Shown piece after piece: positions 42,610 through 51,872 of a stretch of 64,000 bases of DNA. Location of the stretch: positions 67,001 through 131,000 of the forward strand of contig JADBYT010000026.1 of NCBI GenBank assembly GCA_020402865.1, in the 5' to 3' direction. Positions within the stretch are counted from its first letter, which is position 1; every line of letters begins with the position of its first letter. The notes beneath the pieces were generated by a model, which saw only the letters and a program-made list of their open reading frames with translations, did no database searches and was not told the origin of the DNA. The stretch is from Bacteroidota bacterium (GTDB taxonomy: Bacteria > Bacteroidota > Bacteroidia > Palsa-965). A program made the position numbers and the translations under genes.

Positions 42610-44235
42610 TTATTCCTTATAAATAATAAAATGTTTTACCATTTCAAAAGTACCGCCTTCTTTATCGGCGGGAAGGCTGATGGTTTCTTTAACCACTTTA
42701 TAGCCCGGCATTTCAATGCGGATTTCATAGGTGCGGTCGCCTTCAAGGGTTACATTATAGTTGCCTTGCGGTGTGGAAGCCGACGAAGTAACGAGGTTGC
42801 CGTTTACATCATATACTTTCACTTCTACAGCCATGGAAAGACCATCGCCGTTGTAAATGGAGCCAAGCAGATTACTCATGATCGGGCCTTCTTTTTTCTT
42901 GGGCAGCAGTTCAGTCATGTCCACCATCCAGATGTCGCGTTCACCGAGCCCGCCGGGGCGGTCGCTGTCCACGTAAGCAGAACGGCCGTCGGCAGAGATG
43001 AGGAACATACGTTCGTTGTGCGGCGTGTTAATGGGGTAGCCTACGTTTACGGGTGTGGTCCACTGGCCGTTTTCAAAACGTGTCATAAAAATATCATAAC
43101 CGCCCATGGTGCTGTGGCCGTTGGAGCAGAAGTAAAGCGTTTTGCCATCGGGCGCGGGATAAATGCCGCCTTCGTCATATTCCGTATTTACCTGCGGACC
43201 AAGGTTCACCGGGTCGCCCCATTCGCTTTTGCTTTTGCGTTTGCACATCCAGATATCACTGCGGCCCATTCCGCGCTGTCCTTTCCAGGGCAGATCCTGT
43301 CCGCGTTCACTCATGAAATACATGGTGTTTCCATCGGGCGAAAGCACGGCGCCGTCTTCAAAGTAGCTGGTGTTGATGCCGGTGCCCATGTTTTTCGGGT
43401 TGCTCCATTTGCCGTTGTTGTTGCGCTTGGAGAAATAAATATCGCCGCCGCGTGCCTGATCGGCATTGTTTACATAAATGAAAAGCTGCTTACCATCGGG
43501 CGAAATGCTGCACGCGGCATCGTGTCCGTCGGTATTAATTGCGCCGGGAGCCAGATCGGCAGCGCCCCATTTCATAGCGGCTGAGTCCCATGTGCTCAGG
43601 TAAATATCTTCGAAATATTTATTGTCGCCTTCTTTGTCTTTTTCAGAGGTTTTGCCACCGGGCCGGCGCGAATTGAAAATCATGGTTTTGCCATCAGCCG
43701 TAATCGACGGACGTTTATCATCGTATGCGCTGTTGATGATGGTGCCGGGATTGGTAACGGTTACTTTTTTTGGCGAGGCCATGAGTGTTTTTGCCGTCTG
43801 GCACTGATTGAGGTAATAATCAATTTCCTTGCCTTTGGCGGGCGATGTATTTCGCGATTTTGCGGCAGTAAGTTCGGTAATGGCTTCGTCGAGTTTGCCC
43901 TGCATCTGGTAAATACGGCCGAGCATGAGACGGATATCGGGGTGACCGTCGGCGTTTATTGATTTTGCTTTTTCAAATTGTGTGAGCGCCTGATCGGTTT
44001 CGCCCATTGCGAAATAGCACTCGCCGATGTGGAAAATTACGGAAGCGTCGTTCGGGTTGTTGGCGAGCACTTCTTTATAAAGGTTGAGTGCTTTTACATA
44101 ATCGCCGCCATTAAAGGATTGCGAGGCGGCAAAGAGTTTTACTTCGTCGGCGCTCTTGGTTACCACAGATTGTGCGCCTGATGAAAAGGGCAGCAAAAGA
44201 AACAGGGCGAGGGTAAGATGTAACAGGTGCTTCAT
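42610..44235 (-). CDS. TPR and PD40 (WD40-like) repeat secreted protein
   Basis: 541 residues from ATG 44235 (MKHLLHLTLALFLLLPFSSGAQ). TPR-like helices at ~35-160 (YVKALNLYKEVLANNPNDASVIFHIGECYFAMGE), then a PD40 beta-propeller at ~175-440 with repeated DGKxMxF motifs and SDIWM/YDIFMTR strand ends, and a C-terminal carboxypeptidase-regulatory-like domain (VEVKVYDVNGNLVTSSA). The layout resembles PorE, the peptidoglycan-linked T9SS component, but the C-terminal OmpA domain is missing, so it may not bind the cell wall. A TATATTTG box (44270-44263, this strand) could be its -7 element. Confidence 0.87.
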   Translation of the reverse strand: MKHLLHLTLALFLLLPFSSGAQSVVTKSADEVKLFAASQSFNGGDYVKALNLYKEVLANNPNDASVIFHIGECYFAMGETDQALTQFEKAKSINADGHPDIRLMLGRIYQMQGKLDEAITELTAAKSRNTSPAKGKEIDYYLNQCQTAKTLMASPKKVTVTNPGTIINSAYDDKRPSITADGKTMIFNSRRPGGKTSEKDKEGDNKYFEDIYLSTWDSAAMKWGAADLAPGAINTDGHDAACSISPDGKQLFIYVNNADQARGGDIYFSKRNNNGKWSNPKNMGTGINTSYFEDGAVLSPDGNTMYFMSERGQDLPWKGQRGMGRSDIWMCKRKSKSEWGDPVNLGPQVNTEYDEGGIYPAPDGKTLYFCSNGHSTMGGYDIFMTRFENGQWTTPVNVGYPINTPHNERMFLISADGRSAYVDSDRPGGLGERDIWMVDMTELLPKKKEGPIMSNLLGSIYNGDGLSMAVEVKVYDVNGNLVTSSASTPQGNYNVTLEGDRTYEIRIEMPGYKVVKETISLPADKEGGTFEMVKHFIIYKE

Positions 44236-44338
44236 AGATTCGGATAAGTGCGAGGATGTAAACAAATATAGCAGTATGTCGCTAAGTGGAAAAGCAAACG
44301 CCGGTTTTTTATCTGGCTGTTGCCGTAACTCCTCTTTT

Positions 44339-45088
44339 CTACGCTAAATGCGGAAGCTTGGTCAGCTTATGCAGGAAGATTTCGAGGGCTTGCTGCTTTT
44401 GTTCGGTAAACGGATAGCTGATGCAGTTTTTCAGGTAGTGCGCAATGTCAAAACCGGGATAATCTTTTTGTGCGTGAATGATTACTTCGTCCATTTGCGC
44501 AATACCAAGCTGCAGGGCGGAAGTAAAACGGCTTGTAAATGAGGCATCAAGCGGTTTGTTACTTACCCATGCGGCAAACACAAACGGCAGGCCCGTAAGT
44601 GCTTTCCACTCGGCGGCCAGGTCGTATTCGTAGTTGTGTGTATGATTTAGACTAAAAGTGCGGTCGCCGATCACAACGCCGGCTGTAGTACCTTTTATTT
44701 CGGTTTCGAAGCCGGGCCGGGCCGCCTGCCAGCGCGGACTGATGTGCCAATGTTCGGCAGCCAGTACGCGGGCTAAGTTTACAGAGGTACGGCTCTGGTA
44801 GTCGAGCAGCACGGTTTCAATTTCGTGCAGCGGCACCTCGCTGTAAAGCATCACTGATTCAACCGCACCCTCGGCGCCAATACACCAGTGCGGCAAAATA
44901 TGCGCCTCGGGCAGTGCCGGAATGGTGGCTACGGGAACCAGACCAATATCGGCTTCGCCGCTGCGCAGCTTTCGTGCACATTCGGCCGGAATATCAACTG
45001 TAATTTCCACACCGGGCAATGCAGCCTGGCGCAAACCATGTAAAAACGGACGGGTGTTGAGGTACGAAACGGCAGAAATGCGCAGCAT
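44339..45088 (-). CDS. mqnA: Chorismate dehydratase of the futalosine pathway
   Basis: 249 residues of the MqnA/periplasmic-binding-protein fold: LRISAVSYLNTRPFLHGL, IPAECARKLRSGEADIGLVPVATIP, DYQSRTSVNLARVL, VVIGDRTF, and YDLAAEWKALTGLPFVFAAWVSN. MqnA dehydrates chorismate to 3-enolpyruvylbenzoate, the first step of the futalosine route to menaquinone. The presence of SVSYLNxxP and the GEADIGL signature favours MqnA over its relative MqnD. No other mqn gene is in the window; it competes with TrpE for chorismate. Confidence 0.9.
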   Translation of the reverse strand: MLRISAVSYLNTRPFLHGLRQAALPGVEITVDIPAECARKLRSGEADIGLVPVATIPALPEAHILPHWCIGAEGAVESVMLYSEVPLHEIETVLLDYQSRTSVNLARVLAAEHWHISPRWQAARPGFETEIKGTTAGVVIGDRTFSLNHTHNYEYDLAAEWKALTGLPFVFAAWVSNKPLDASFTSRFTSALQLGIAQMDEVIIHAQKDYPGFDIAHYLKNCISYPFTEQKQQALEIFLHKLTKLPHLA

Positions 45089-45117
45089 ATCAGTTTAACA
45101 AAGATGCAGCATAAATG

Positions 45118-45933
45118 TTAAACTGTGCGCAGCGTGTGCGCCTGCCCCTGCTGCTGATCGTTTTTGGCTGCTTCAAGCACCGCCAGCGTAGCCGCCACGC
45201 ACGAAAGCACCGGCGCAATGCTGATACCCAGAAACGGAATCCAAAGCAATATCGAAAATACGAAACCATTGGCTATGGCTATGCCTTTGTGCCTGCGCGT
45301 AAAACGCACACCCTCACTTATTTTCATCCGGCGGCGCTCGTACGAATAATCCATCATGCTGAAACCGAGGAAATACCAGGCCACAATTGCCTGAAACGCC
45401 TGAAGCGGCCAGTAAAGTGCCCAACCCAGCAACGGAATAAACACCACAAACAAACACCCCAGCCAGATAGCCAGTTCCAGAAACATGTTGCGCAACGTGA
45501 TCAAAATGCCCCGAAGCATATCGTGCAGCAGCTGACCAAAATTAAACGGAATGGTAGTGCCGGTTACAATCTCATCAATACGCTCAGACAGCAGCGCAAG
45601 TATGGGTGAACAGATAATCAGCACAATATACTTGAGCATGCTGGTGAATAAGTAAATAAACAATGCTTTGAAGATGCCGCTGATCAAAAAACTAAGCCCG
45701 ACACGCAGCCAGTCCATCGAGTCGCTCCACTCCCCGTTCAGCCCGATCAACGCAATGATCTTGTCGGCCACAAGTCCGCCCAGATAGAATGTGGACGAGA
45801 AGCCCGCCACGCCCATTACCACAGCAATGAGCAGCGGCCACAGAAAATACAGCCAGAGGTTATGTTTGGCAATAAACTCAATCGCTTTGATGTGCGACGA
45901 AAACCCAATTCCGAGATCTTTGAAAAAAGCCAT
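45118..45933 (-). CDS. EI24-domain membrane protein
   Basis: 271 residues with about five hydrophobic helices. The N-terminal MAFFKDLGIGFSSHIKAIEFIAKHNLWLYFLWPLLI and the central CSPILALLSERIDEIVTG are hallmarks of the EI24/CysZ family. The sulfate-permease CysZ of proteobacteria belongs here, but no cysteine-synthesis genes are adjacent, so the transported substrate is open. Start at ATG 45933. Confidence 0.87.
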   Translation of the reverse strand: MAFFKDLGIGFSSHIKAIEFIAKHNLWLYFLWPLLIAVVMGVAGFSSTFYLGGLVADKIIALIGLNGEWSDSMDWLRVGLSFLISGIFKALFIYLFTSMLKYIVLIICSPILALLSERIDEIVTGTTIPFNFGQLLHDMLRGILITLRNMFLELAIWLGCLFVVFIPLLGWALYWPLQAFQAIVAWYFLGFSMMDYSYERRRMKISEGVRFTRRHKGIAIANGFVFSILLWIPFLGISIAPVLSCVAATLAVLEAAKNDQQQGQAHTLRTV

Positions 45934-46008
45934 GAAGCGAAAATAATTTTATTTCACACTATTCGCATCATTTGTCTGCTAATGAAGACGAACTGTTAAC
46001 AATTGTTT

Positions 46009-46743
46009 TCATCTTGCGGCCTGACTGCTTCGCAGAATATCCAGCAGCAACGCATTCAGTTCCTTGCCGCGCGTGAGTGTCATCATGTGCGAACCGCCTT
46101 CAATTACATAGTCGGCCCGGGTGTGTCTGATTGGCAGGGTATGGTCGTTGCTGCCATGAATGTGAATGATGGACGAATCGGCTGTGGTGCGTTGCCAGTT
46201 TACAATCATATCAACCGTGCGTTTAAGGTAGAGCGGATTTTTGGCCCGCAGCATTTGCCTGAATGTGCGGGCACGGTGCCGCCGGTCGGGCTCTACCACG
46301 GGTTGCAGGATGCGCGCACCGCCTTTTACCAGCCGGGGAGGCACCAGCCGGTTTATTTTTACATGATGCTGAAAACGATAGCGCACCGGTAATTCGCTGC
46401 GGCATTTGGCGCTCGAAATAATAATTACCCGCTGCGGATGCATCGTTTCAGCCAGTTCGGTACAAATCATCCCGCCCAGCGATACACCTATAAATATATA
46501 CGGGCGGGTAGTGTCGATGCTTGGGCCAATGAGCCGGGCATATTCGGGTAAGCTCATTCCCTTTTCGGGAACAGGGTAGGTAACCGGTATGCGCTCAAAG
46601 GTTGAATCGAGCACGATTTCGCTAAAAATCCGCGCATCCGAACCCTGACCCGGAAACAGATAGACGCGGGTTTTGGATGTTTGTGCGAAGCTGTAAGTAT
46701 TTGTAATGCAGAATAGTAGCGATATAATTAGGGTAAAGCGCAT
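46009..46743 (-). CDS. Secreted alpha/beta-hydrolase-like protein, 244 aa
   Basis: Signal peptide (ending YSFAQ), LFPGQGSDARIF oxyanion region, nucleophile elbow GVSLGGM, HGSNDHTLP with the acid, and EGGSHMM with the catalytic His: a complete hydrolase triad in a short protein with little cap domain. Substrate unknown. The gene is divergent from the ribosomal protein operon, whose promoter lies in the 161-base gap. Confidence 0.85.
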   Translation of the reverse strand: MRFTLIISLLFCITNTYSFAQTSKTRVYLFPGQGSDARIFSEIVLDSTFERIPVTYPVPEKGMSLPEYARLIGPSIDTTRPYIFIGVSLGGMICTELAETMHPQRVIIISSAKCRSELPVRYRFQHHVKINRLVPPRLVKGGARILQPVVEPDRRHRARTFRQMLRAKNPLYLKRTVDMIVNWQRTTADSSIIHIHGSNDHTLPIRHTRADYVIEGGSHMMTLTRGKELNALLLDILRSSQAAR

Positions 46744-46837
46744 AGGGTTAGTATGTTGGATAATGAGTAAATTTAAGCCGGAAAAGTTTTGCGGGAGATA
46801 AAAAATGACGATTCGGGGCGTAAGAAATGAAATGCAC

Positions 46838-46867
46838 TTGCTGGTTTAGGAGAAATACCTATCTTTG
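46838..46867 (+). promoter_or_regulatory. Promoter of the rpsF-rpsR-rplI operon
   Basis: TTG (46838-46840), exactly 19 bases, then TATCTTTG (46860-46867) fits the Bacteroidota consensus. Transcription would start near 46872, at the 5-bp hairpin CCCTA-AAAG-TAGGG (46872-46885). Confidence 0.78.
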
Positions 46868-46904
46868 CCGTCCCTAAAAGTAGGGTAACTAAAACTAAAC
46901 CAAC

Positions 46905-47258
46905 ATGTACAACTACGAGACCGTCTTCATTTTGACTCCCGTTTTGTCTGAAGATCAGGCAAAGGAGGCGGTGGGCAAGTTTCGCAAATTGCTCAATGAT
47001 CAGAGCGCGAAAATTGTTCATGAAGAAAGCTGGGGCCTGAAAAAGCTGGCTTACCAGATTCAGAAAAAATCAACAGGTCACTACCACCTGATTCAGTTCT
47101 CTACCGAGAACAATCAGACCATTCACGACCTGGAACTTGCTTTCAAACGCGATGAGCGCATCCTGCGTTTCATGACCGTTGCGCTCGACAAGCATGGTCT
47201 TGCCTACAGCGAGAAACGTCGCAACAAGGCAAAAGCTAAGAAAGAAACCGCCGCTTAA
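46905..47258 (+). CDS. rpsF: 30S ribosomal protein bS6
   Basis: 117 residues with the typical MYNYETVFILTPVLSEDQAKE start, then SWGLKKLAYQIQKKSTGHYHLIQFS and RDERILRFMTVALDKH, the ferredoxin-like bS6 fold, and a lysine-rich tail. bS6 binds bS18 on the 30S platform. First gene of the classical rpsF-rpsR-rplI operon, 27 bases before rpsR. No Shine-Dalgarno sequence precedes it. Confidence 0.98.
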   Translation: MYNYETVFILTPVLSEDQAKEAVGKFRKLLNDQSAKIVHEESWGLKKLAYQIQKKSTGHYHLIQFSTENNQTIHDLELAFKRDERILRFMTVALDKHGLAYSEKRRNKAKAKKETAA

Positions 47259-47285
47259 TCATCAACCGCTAAAACTGGATTCAAA

Positions 47286-47555
47286 ATGGCTGAAGCAAAT
47301 GCTGAAATCCGCTACCTGAACCCGCCCACGGTTGAGGTAAAGAAGAAAAAATACTGCCGCTTTAAGAAAGCCGGTATTAAATACATCGATTACAAAGACG
47401 CCGACTTCCTTCTGAAGTTCGTGAACGAACAGGGTAAAATTTTACCGCGCCGCCTCACCGGCACCTCGGTAAAATACCAGCGCAAAGTGTCGCAAGCTAT
47501 TAAGCGTGCACGCCACATCGCTCTGATGCCCTACGTAGCCGATCAGTTGAAATAA
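47286..47555 (+). CDS. rpsR: 30S ribosomal protein bS18
   Basis: 89 residues: a basic, Cys-containing [19 protein letters not shown] start, [43 protein letters not shown] core, ending ADQLK. It contacts bS6 and the 3' end region of 16S rRNA. In Bacteroidota ribosome structures, bS21, bS18 and bS6 shield the anti-Shine-Dalgarno sequence (recalled knowledge). No Shine-Dalgarno sequence precedes it. Confidence 0.98.
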   Translation: MAEANAEIRYLNPPTVEVKKKKYCRFKKAGIKYIDYKDADFLLKFVNEQGKILPRRLTGTSVKYQRKVSQAIKRARHIALMPYVADQLK

Positions 47556-47560
47556 TTGAA

Positions 47561-47567
47561 AAGGAGG
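47561..47567 (+). promoter_or_regulatory. Perfect Shine-Dalgarno sequence before rplI
   Basis: AAGGAGG, fully complementary to the 16S anti-Shine-Dalgarno CCTCCTT, ends 8 bases before the rplI ATG at 47576. No other gene start examined in this window has such a strong site, which is unusual because this phylum rarely uses Shine-Dalgarno pairing. Confidence 0.9.
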
Positions 47568-47575
47568 AACAGATC

Positions 47576-48025
47576 ATGGAAGTCATCCTGAAACAAGACG
47601 TAAAAAACCTGGGCTACAAAGACGATGTAGTTGTAGTAAAACCCGGTTTCGGCCGTAATTTTCTGATTCCGCGCGGCATGGCCATTCTGGCCGATGCTAC
47701 CGCGAAGAAAGTACACGCCGAAAATGTACGCCAGCGTGCGCACAAAGAAGCAAAAGTTCGTGAAGAAGCCGAAAAACTGGCTGGTAAACTCAAGGATATG
47801 CTCGTGAAAGTTGGCGCTAAAGCCGGCGAAAACGGCAAAATCTTTGGCTCGGTTACCGCCGTTCAGCTGGCCGACGCACTCCGCAAACTGAACATCGAGA
47901 TTGATCGTCGCAACATCACCATCGAAAACGAAGAAAACGTGAAAACCCTCGGCACCTATCAGGCCAAGGCCCGCATCCACAAAGACGTGGCTGCCACATT
48001 CAGCTTCGAAGTGGTAGGCGAGTAA
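47576..48025 (+). CDS. rplI: 50S ribosomal protein bL9
   Basis: 149 residues: MEVILKQDVKNLGYKDDVVVVKPGFGRNFLIPRGMA N-domain, a long charged helix (~residues 40-75), and the C-terminal domain starting GKIFGSVTAVQLADAL. bL9 protrudes near the L1 stalk and helps reading-frame fidelity. It is the only gene of the operon with a strong Shine-Dalgarno site. Terminator 41 bases after the stop. Confidence 0.98.
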   Translation: MEVILKQDVKNLGYKDDVVVVKPGFGRNFLIPRGMAILADATAKKVHAENVRQRAHKEAKVREEAEKLAGKLKDMLVKVGAKAGENGKIFGSVTAVQLADALRKLNIEIDRRNITIENEENVKTLGTYQAKARIHKDVAATFSFEVVGE

Positions 48026-48065
48026 TCGTTACTGAACACTTTGTTCTGAGTTTGTTTTGATATTT

Positions 48066-48110
48066 CCGCCCCTGTGGCTGCTTTCGCAGAAACAGGGGCG
48101 GTTTATTTTT
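48066..48110 (+). terminator. Terminator of the rpsF operon
   Basis: CCGCCCCTGT (48066-48075) pairs with ACAGGGGCGG (48092-48101); loop of 16 bases; followed by TTTATTTTT. Confidence 0.85.
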
Positions 48111-48165
48111 GTCAATTGGCCGAGCCTTGTTTTCACGTACTTTTACATCCTAAATACGTGCCGCC

Positions 48166-49407
48166 ATGCGAATGCCCGTCAGGGAAAACATCAGTCTTGC
48201 ACTTTCTTCCATCAAAGGGCAAAAACTGCGCACCATACTTACCATGCTCATCATTATGCTGGGCATTATTTCGCTGGTGGGCACGCTTACGGCAGTTGAT
48301 ATTCTCAAGGCTTCCATCAGCAACAATTTTGCAAGCATGGGCGCCAATACCTTCACCATCCGCAACCGAGAAACCACCGTGCGCATTGGCCGCAGCGGCA
48401 AACAGCCCCGGCGATACCGGGCCATTACCTATCAGGAAGCTGTGGAGTTTACCGAACGATTCAACTATCCGGCCACCGTTTCGGTTTCCACGCTGGCTTC
48501 CATGGCGGCCACCATCAAATTCGGCTCCGAAAAAACAAATCCGAATATCCGCGTTTTCGGCAGTGATGCCAATTACATTTTCACCGCCGGCTACGAAATA
48601 GCCAAAGGCCGAAACTTCTCGCCGCAGGAAGTAAGGCAGGGCGACCATGTGGTTATTCTCGGCAGCGAAGTGGCAAGCACCATTTTCACCAACCGCCAGG
48701 ATCCCATCGGACAGGTGGTAACCGTAGGCAGCAACAAATACCGCGTTATCGGCGTGCTCAAATCAAAAGGCAACAGCCAGGGGATGGGCGGCGATAAAAT
48801 TGCCCTGCTGCCGGTAGAAAACGTGCGTCAGTATTTCTCGTGGCCCAACATGTCCTACACCATCAGCGTGCTTGCCCGCAGCGCATCACAGCTCGAACCC
48901 ACTATTGGCGAAGCAACCGGCACATTCCGCATCATTCGCAAAGTGCCCGTGAGCGACGATGAAAACTTCGAAATCACCAAAAGCGACAGTGTGGCCGCCT
49001 CACTCATCGACAACCTGAGTTATCTTACACTGGGCGCTACATTCATTGGCATTATCACGCTTTTCGGCGCCGCTATTGGTCTGATGAATATTATGCTGGT
49101 GTCGGTAACCGAGCGCACCCGAGAAATCGGGGTGCGTAAATCGCTCGGCGCCACGCGGTGGATTATCCGCAACCAGTTTCTGGTAGAAGCCATTGTGATC
49201 AGCACCATTGGCGGCCTGGTGGGTATTTTGTTCTCGCTGATACTCGGCTTTGTGATGGCCCTTTCCATGAGCGGTACATTCATTGTGCCCTGGTTCTGGA
49301 TTTTATCGGGCATGGTTATCTGTTTTGTGGTGGGTGTGCTTGCCGGTTTATATCCTGCGCAGAAAGCGGCGCGACTTGATCCGATAGAGGCGCTGCGGTA
49401 CGAGTAA
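48166..49407 (+). CDS. ABC transporter permease, MacB/FtsX type
   Basis: 413 residues: an N-terminal helix after NISLALSSIKGQKLRTILTMLIIMLGI, a ~230-residue periplasmic MacB-like domain (VSTLASMAATIKFG, GRNFSPQEVRQGDHVVILGSEVA), then three C-terminal helices with the FtsX signature MLVSVTERTREIGVRKSLGATRWIIRNQFLVEA. MacB-like permeases work by mechanotransmission in efflux of peptides or antibiotics or in lipoprotein transfer. No ATPase gene is adjacent; it may lie elsewhere. Start could also be at 48172. Confidence 0.92.
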   Translation: MRMPVRENISLALSSIKGQKLRTILTMLIIMLGIISLVGTLTAVDILKASISNNFASMGANTFTIRNRETTVRIGRSGKQPRRYRAITYQEAVEFTERFNYPATVSVSTLASMAATIKFGSEKTNPNIRVFGSDANYIFTAGYEIAKGRNFSPQEVRQGDHVVILGSEVASTIFTNRQDPIGQVVTVGSNKYRVIGVLKSKGNSQGMGGDKIALLPVENVRQYFSWPNMSYTISVLARSASQLEPTIGEATGTFRIIRKVPVSDDENFEITKSDSVAASLIDNLSYLTLGATFIGIITLFGAAIGLMNIMLVSVTERTREIGVRKSLGATRWIIRNQFLVEAIVISTIGGLVGILFSLILGFVMALSMSGTFIVPWFWILSGMVICFVVGVLAGLYPAQKAARLDPIEALRYE

Positions 49408-49454
49408 ATTCCTGTTAAAAATCAGCAAATACGCAGAAGCGGAGCGGATTTTCG

Positions 49455-49485
49455 TTCGCCGCTCGAAAACGAATTTGTACCTTTG
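49455..49485 (+). promoter_or_regulatory. Promoter of the aconitase gene
   Basis: TTCG (49455-49458; one mismatch to TTTG), 19 bases, then TACCTTTG (49478-49485). It lies 43-73 bases before the ATG. Confidence 0.6.
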
Positions 49486-49527
49486 GAATCCATTCAAAAA
49501 CAGAATTAACCACACAAGAAAACCGCT

Positions 49528-51795
49528 ATGTTGTTCGATCTCGACATGATCAAGGCCGTGTATGCCGCACTGCCGGGTAAAGTGGAAGCCGCCCGCAAAC
49601 TTGCAGGCCGTCCGCTCACGCTTACAGAGAAAATTCTTTACGCTCACCTCACCGAAGCTCTTCCCGCGCAGCCTTACACAAGAGGCAAGGATTATGTTGA
49701 TTTCAATCCCGACCGCGTAGCCATGCAGGATGCCACCGCCCAAATGGCCCTGCTGCAGTTTATGCAGGCTGGCCGCAAACAGGCCGCCGTACCTTCTACG
49801 GTTCACTGCGATCACCTCATTACCGCCAAAGACAGTTCGGCAAAAGATCTTGAGCGTGCCGTGCAGGTAAATAAAGAAGTGTATGATTTCCTCTCTTCGG
49901 TATCGAACAAATACGGAATCGGCTTCTGGAAGCCCGGCGCAGGTATCATTCACCAGGTTGTGCTCGAAAATTATGCGTTTCCGGGTGGAATGATGATTGG
50001 TACCGACTCGCACACCGTAAATGCCGGTGGTTTGGGGATGATTGCCATTGGTGTGGGTGGAGCTGATGCGTGTGATGTAATGGCCGGCTTGCCCTGGGAA
50101 CTTAAAATGCCGAAAATCATCGGTGTGAAGCTTACCGGTAAACTCAACGGCTGGACATCGCCCAAGGATGTGATTCTGAAAGTAGCCGGTATTCTCACCG
50201 TAAAAGGCGGTACCGATAAAATTATCGAATACTTTGGCGAAGGCGCCGAAGCCATGTCGTGTACCGGTAAAGGCACCATCTGTAACATGGGTGCCGAAGT
50301 GGGGGCCACCACTTCAACCTTCGGTTATGATGCCTCCATGGAGCGTTACCTGCGCGCTACAGGCCGCGAAGCTGTAGCCGATGCCGCCAACGCTGTGCGC
50401 GCACACCTCACCGGCGATGCCGAGGTGTATGCCAATCCCGAAAATTATTTCGATCAGGTAATTGAAATTAACCTGAGCGAACTTGAGCCGCATGTAAACG
50501 GTCCGTTTACGCCCGACCGTGCTACCCCCATTTCGCAGATGCGCGCCGAAGCCGAGAAAAACGGCTGGCCGCTCAACCTGCAGGTAGGTCTTATCGGCTC
50601 CTGCACCAACTCATCCTACGAAGACATTGCCCGCGCGGCATCACTCGCCAAGCAGGCGGCCGATAAAAAACTCAAAGCCAAAGCCGAATTTACCATTACA
50701 CCCGGCTCTGAACTGGTGCGCTATACCATAGATCGCGACGGCTTCATCGGTATCTTCAACTCTATTGGCGCAAACGTGTTTGCCAACGCCTGCGGCCCCT
50801 GCATCGGTATGTGGGATCGTCACGGTGCCGATAAGAAAGAGAAAAACTCCATCGTTCACTCGTTCAACCGTAACTTCAGCGCCCGTCAGGACGGCAACCC
50901 GAACACACATGCGTTTGTGGCTTCGCCCGAAATTGTAACCGCGCTTGCCATTGCCGGCGATCTCGGCTTTAACCCGATTACCGATACACTCATTAACGAA
51001 GAAGGCGTAGCTGTAAAACTCGACGCGCCCACCGGCGATGAGCTTCCGCGCAACGGTTTCGATGTGGCTGATGCCGGTTATCAGGCGCCTGCTGCTGACG
51101 GCAGCAGTGTTGATGTAATCGTGTCGCCCGAATCACAGCGTTTACAACTCCTTGCGCCCTTCGCCGCGTGGGAAGGCACCGACCTCAGCGGTCTGCGTCT
51201 GCTCATCAAAGCCAAAGGCAAATGCACCACCGACCATATCTCTATGGCCGGTCCCTGGCTCAAATACCGCGGCCACCTCGATAATATCTCTAACAACCTG
51301 CTCATCGGCGCTACCAACTTCTTCAACGAGAAAACAAACAGCGTGAAGAACGCACTCGATGGAAGCTACGATGAAGTGCCGAAAGTGCAGCGTGCCTACA
51401 AAGCACAAGGCATCGGCTCAATTGTGGTGGGCGACGAAAACTATGGCGAAGGCTCTTCGCGTGAGCATGCGGCCATGGAACCGCGTCACCTCGGTGTGCG
51501 TGCCGTGCTGGTAAAATCATTCGCCCGCATTCACGAAACCAACCTCAAGAAGCAAGGCATGCTGGCGCTTACCTTCGCCAACACTGCTGACTACGATAAA
51601 ATCCGCGAAGACGACCTGATCGACATCAAAGGCCTCACCAGCTTTGCGCCCGGTCAGCAACTCACCATCGTACTCAACCACGCCGATGGAAGCAGCGAGG
51701 AGTTTGCCGTAAACCACACATACAACGCTCAGCAAATTGAGTGGTTTAAAGCAGGCGGCGCGCTCAACATCATCCGTGCAAGTGTAAAAGCCTAA
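49528..51795 (+). CDS. Aconitate hydratase
   Basis: Aconitase interconverts citrate and isocitrate in the TCA cycle using a 4Fe-4S cluster. 755 residues, matching the mitochondrial-type form used by Bacteroidota. Cluster cysteines are in [11 protein letters not shown] and [12 protein letters not shown]; other landmarks are [20 protein letters not shown]-type [16 protein letters not shown] in the swivel domain, and [34 protein letters not shown]. The protein starts [13 protein letters not shown], the standard N-terminus. A hairpin terminator follows. Confidence 0.97.
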   Translation: MLFDLDMIKAVYAALPGKVEAARKLAGRPLTLTEKILYAHLTEALPAQPYTRGKDYVDFNPDRVAMQDATAQMALLQFMQAGRKQAAVPSTVHCDHLITAKDSSAKDLERAVQVNKEVYDFLSSVSNKYGIGFWKPGAGIIHQVVLENYAFPGGMMIGTDSHTVNAGGLGMIAIGVGGADACDVMAGLPWELKMPKIIGVKLTGKLNGWTSPKDVILKVAGILTVKGGTDKIIEYFGEGAEAMSCTGKGTICNMGAEVGATTSTFGYDASMERYLRATGREAVADAANAVRAHLTGDAEVYANPENYFDQVIEINLSELEPHVNGPFTPDRATPISQMRAEAEKNGWPLNLQVGLIGSCTNSSYEDIARAASLAKQAADKKLKAKAEFTITPGSELVRYTIDRDGFIGIFNSIGANVFANACGPCIGMWDRHGADKKEKNSIVHSFNRNFSARQDGNPNTHAFVASPEIVTALAIAGDLGFNPITDTLINEEGVAVKLDAPTGDELPRNGFDVADAGYQAPAADGSSVDVIVSPESQRLQLLAPFAAWEGTDLSGLRLLIKAKGKCTTDHISMAGPWLKYRGHLDNISNNLLIGATNFFNEKTNSVKNALDGSYDEVPKVQRAYKAQGIGSIVVGDENYGEGSSREHAAMEPRHLGVRAVLVKSFARIHETNLKKQGMLALTFANTADYDKIREDDLIDIKGLTSFAPGQQLTIVLNHADGSSEEFAVNHTYNAQQIEWFKAGGALNIIRASVKA

Positions 51796-51822
51796 CGCTT
51801 TTCACACCATTAGAATAATCCG

Positions 51823-51859
51823 GTCAGCCTCTGCAAAAGTTGTGGAGGCTGACTTATTT
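51823..51859 (+). terminator. Probable terminator of the aconitase gene
   Basis: GTCAGCCTC (51823-51831) pairs with GAGGCTGAC (51845-51853), and the stem continues through two wobble and three Watson-Crick pairs to an AAG loop. Only a short TTATTTA follows. Confidence 0.6.
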
Positions 51860-51872
51860 AAACCCCCTTTGC

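Noticed and set aside
42385-43584. 399-codon plus-strand frame opposite the TPR/PD40 gene
   Set aside because: Its first part translates the hairpin array, and the rest is the antisense of a protein with clear repeats and signal peptide.
46872-46885. CCCTA-AAAG-TAGGG hairpin as the bS6:bS18 autoregulatory mRNA site
   Set aside because: The stem is only 5 bp and lacks the internal-loop CCG arrangement described for that motif; kept only as a note in the promoter entry.
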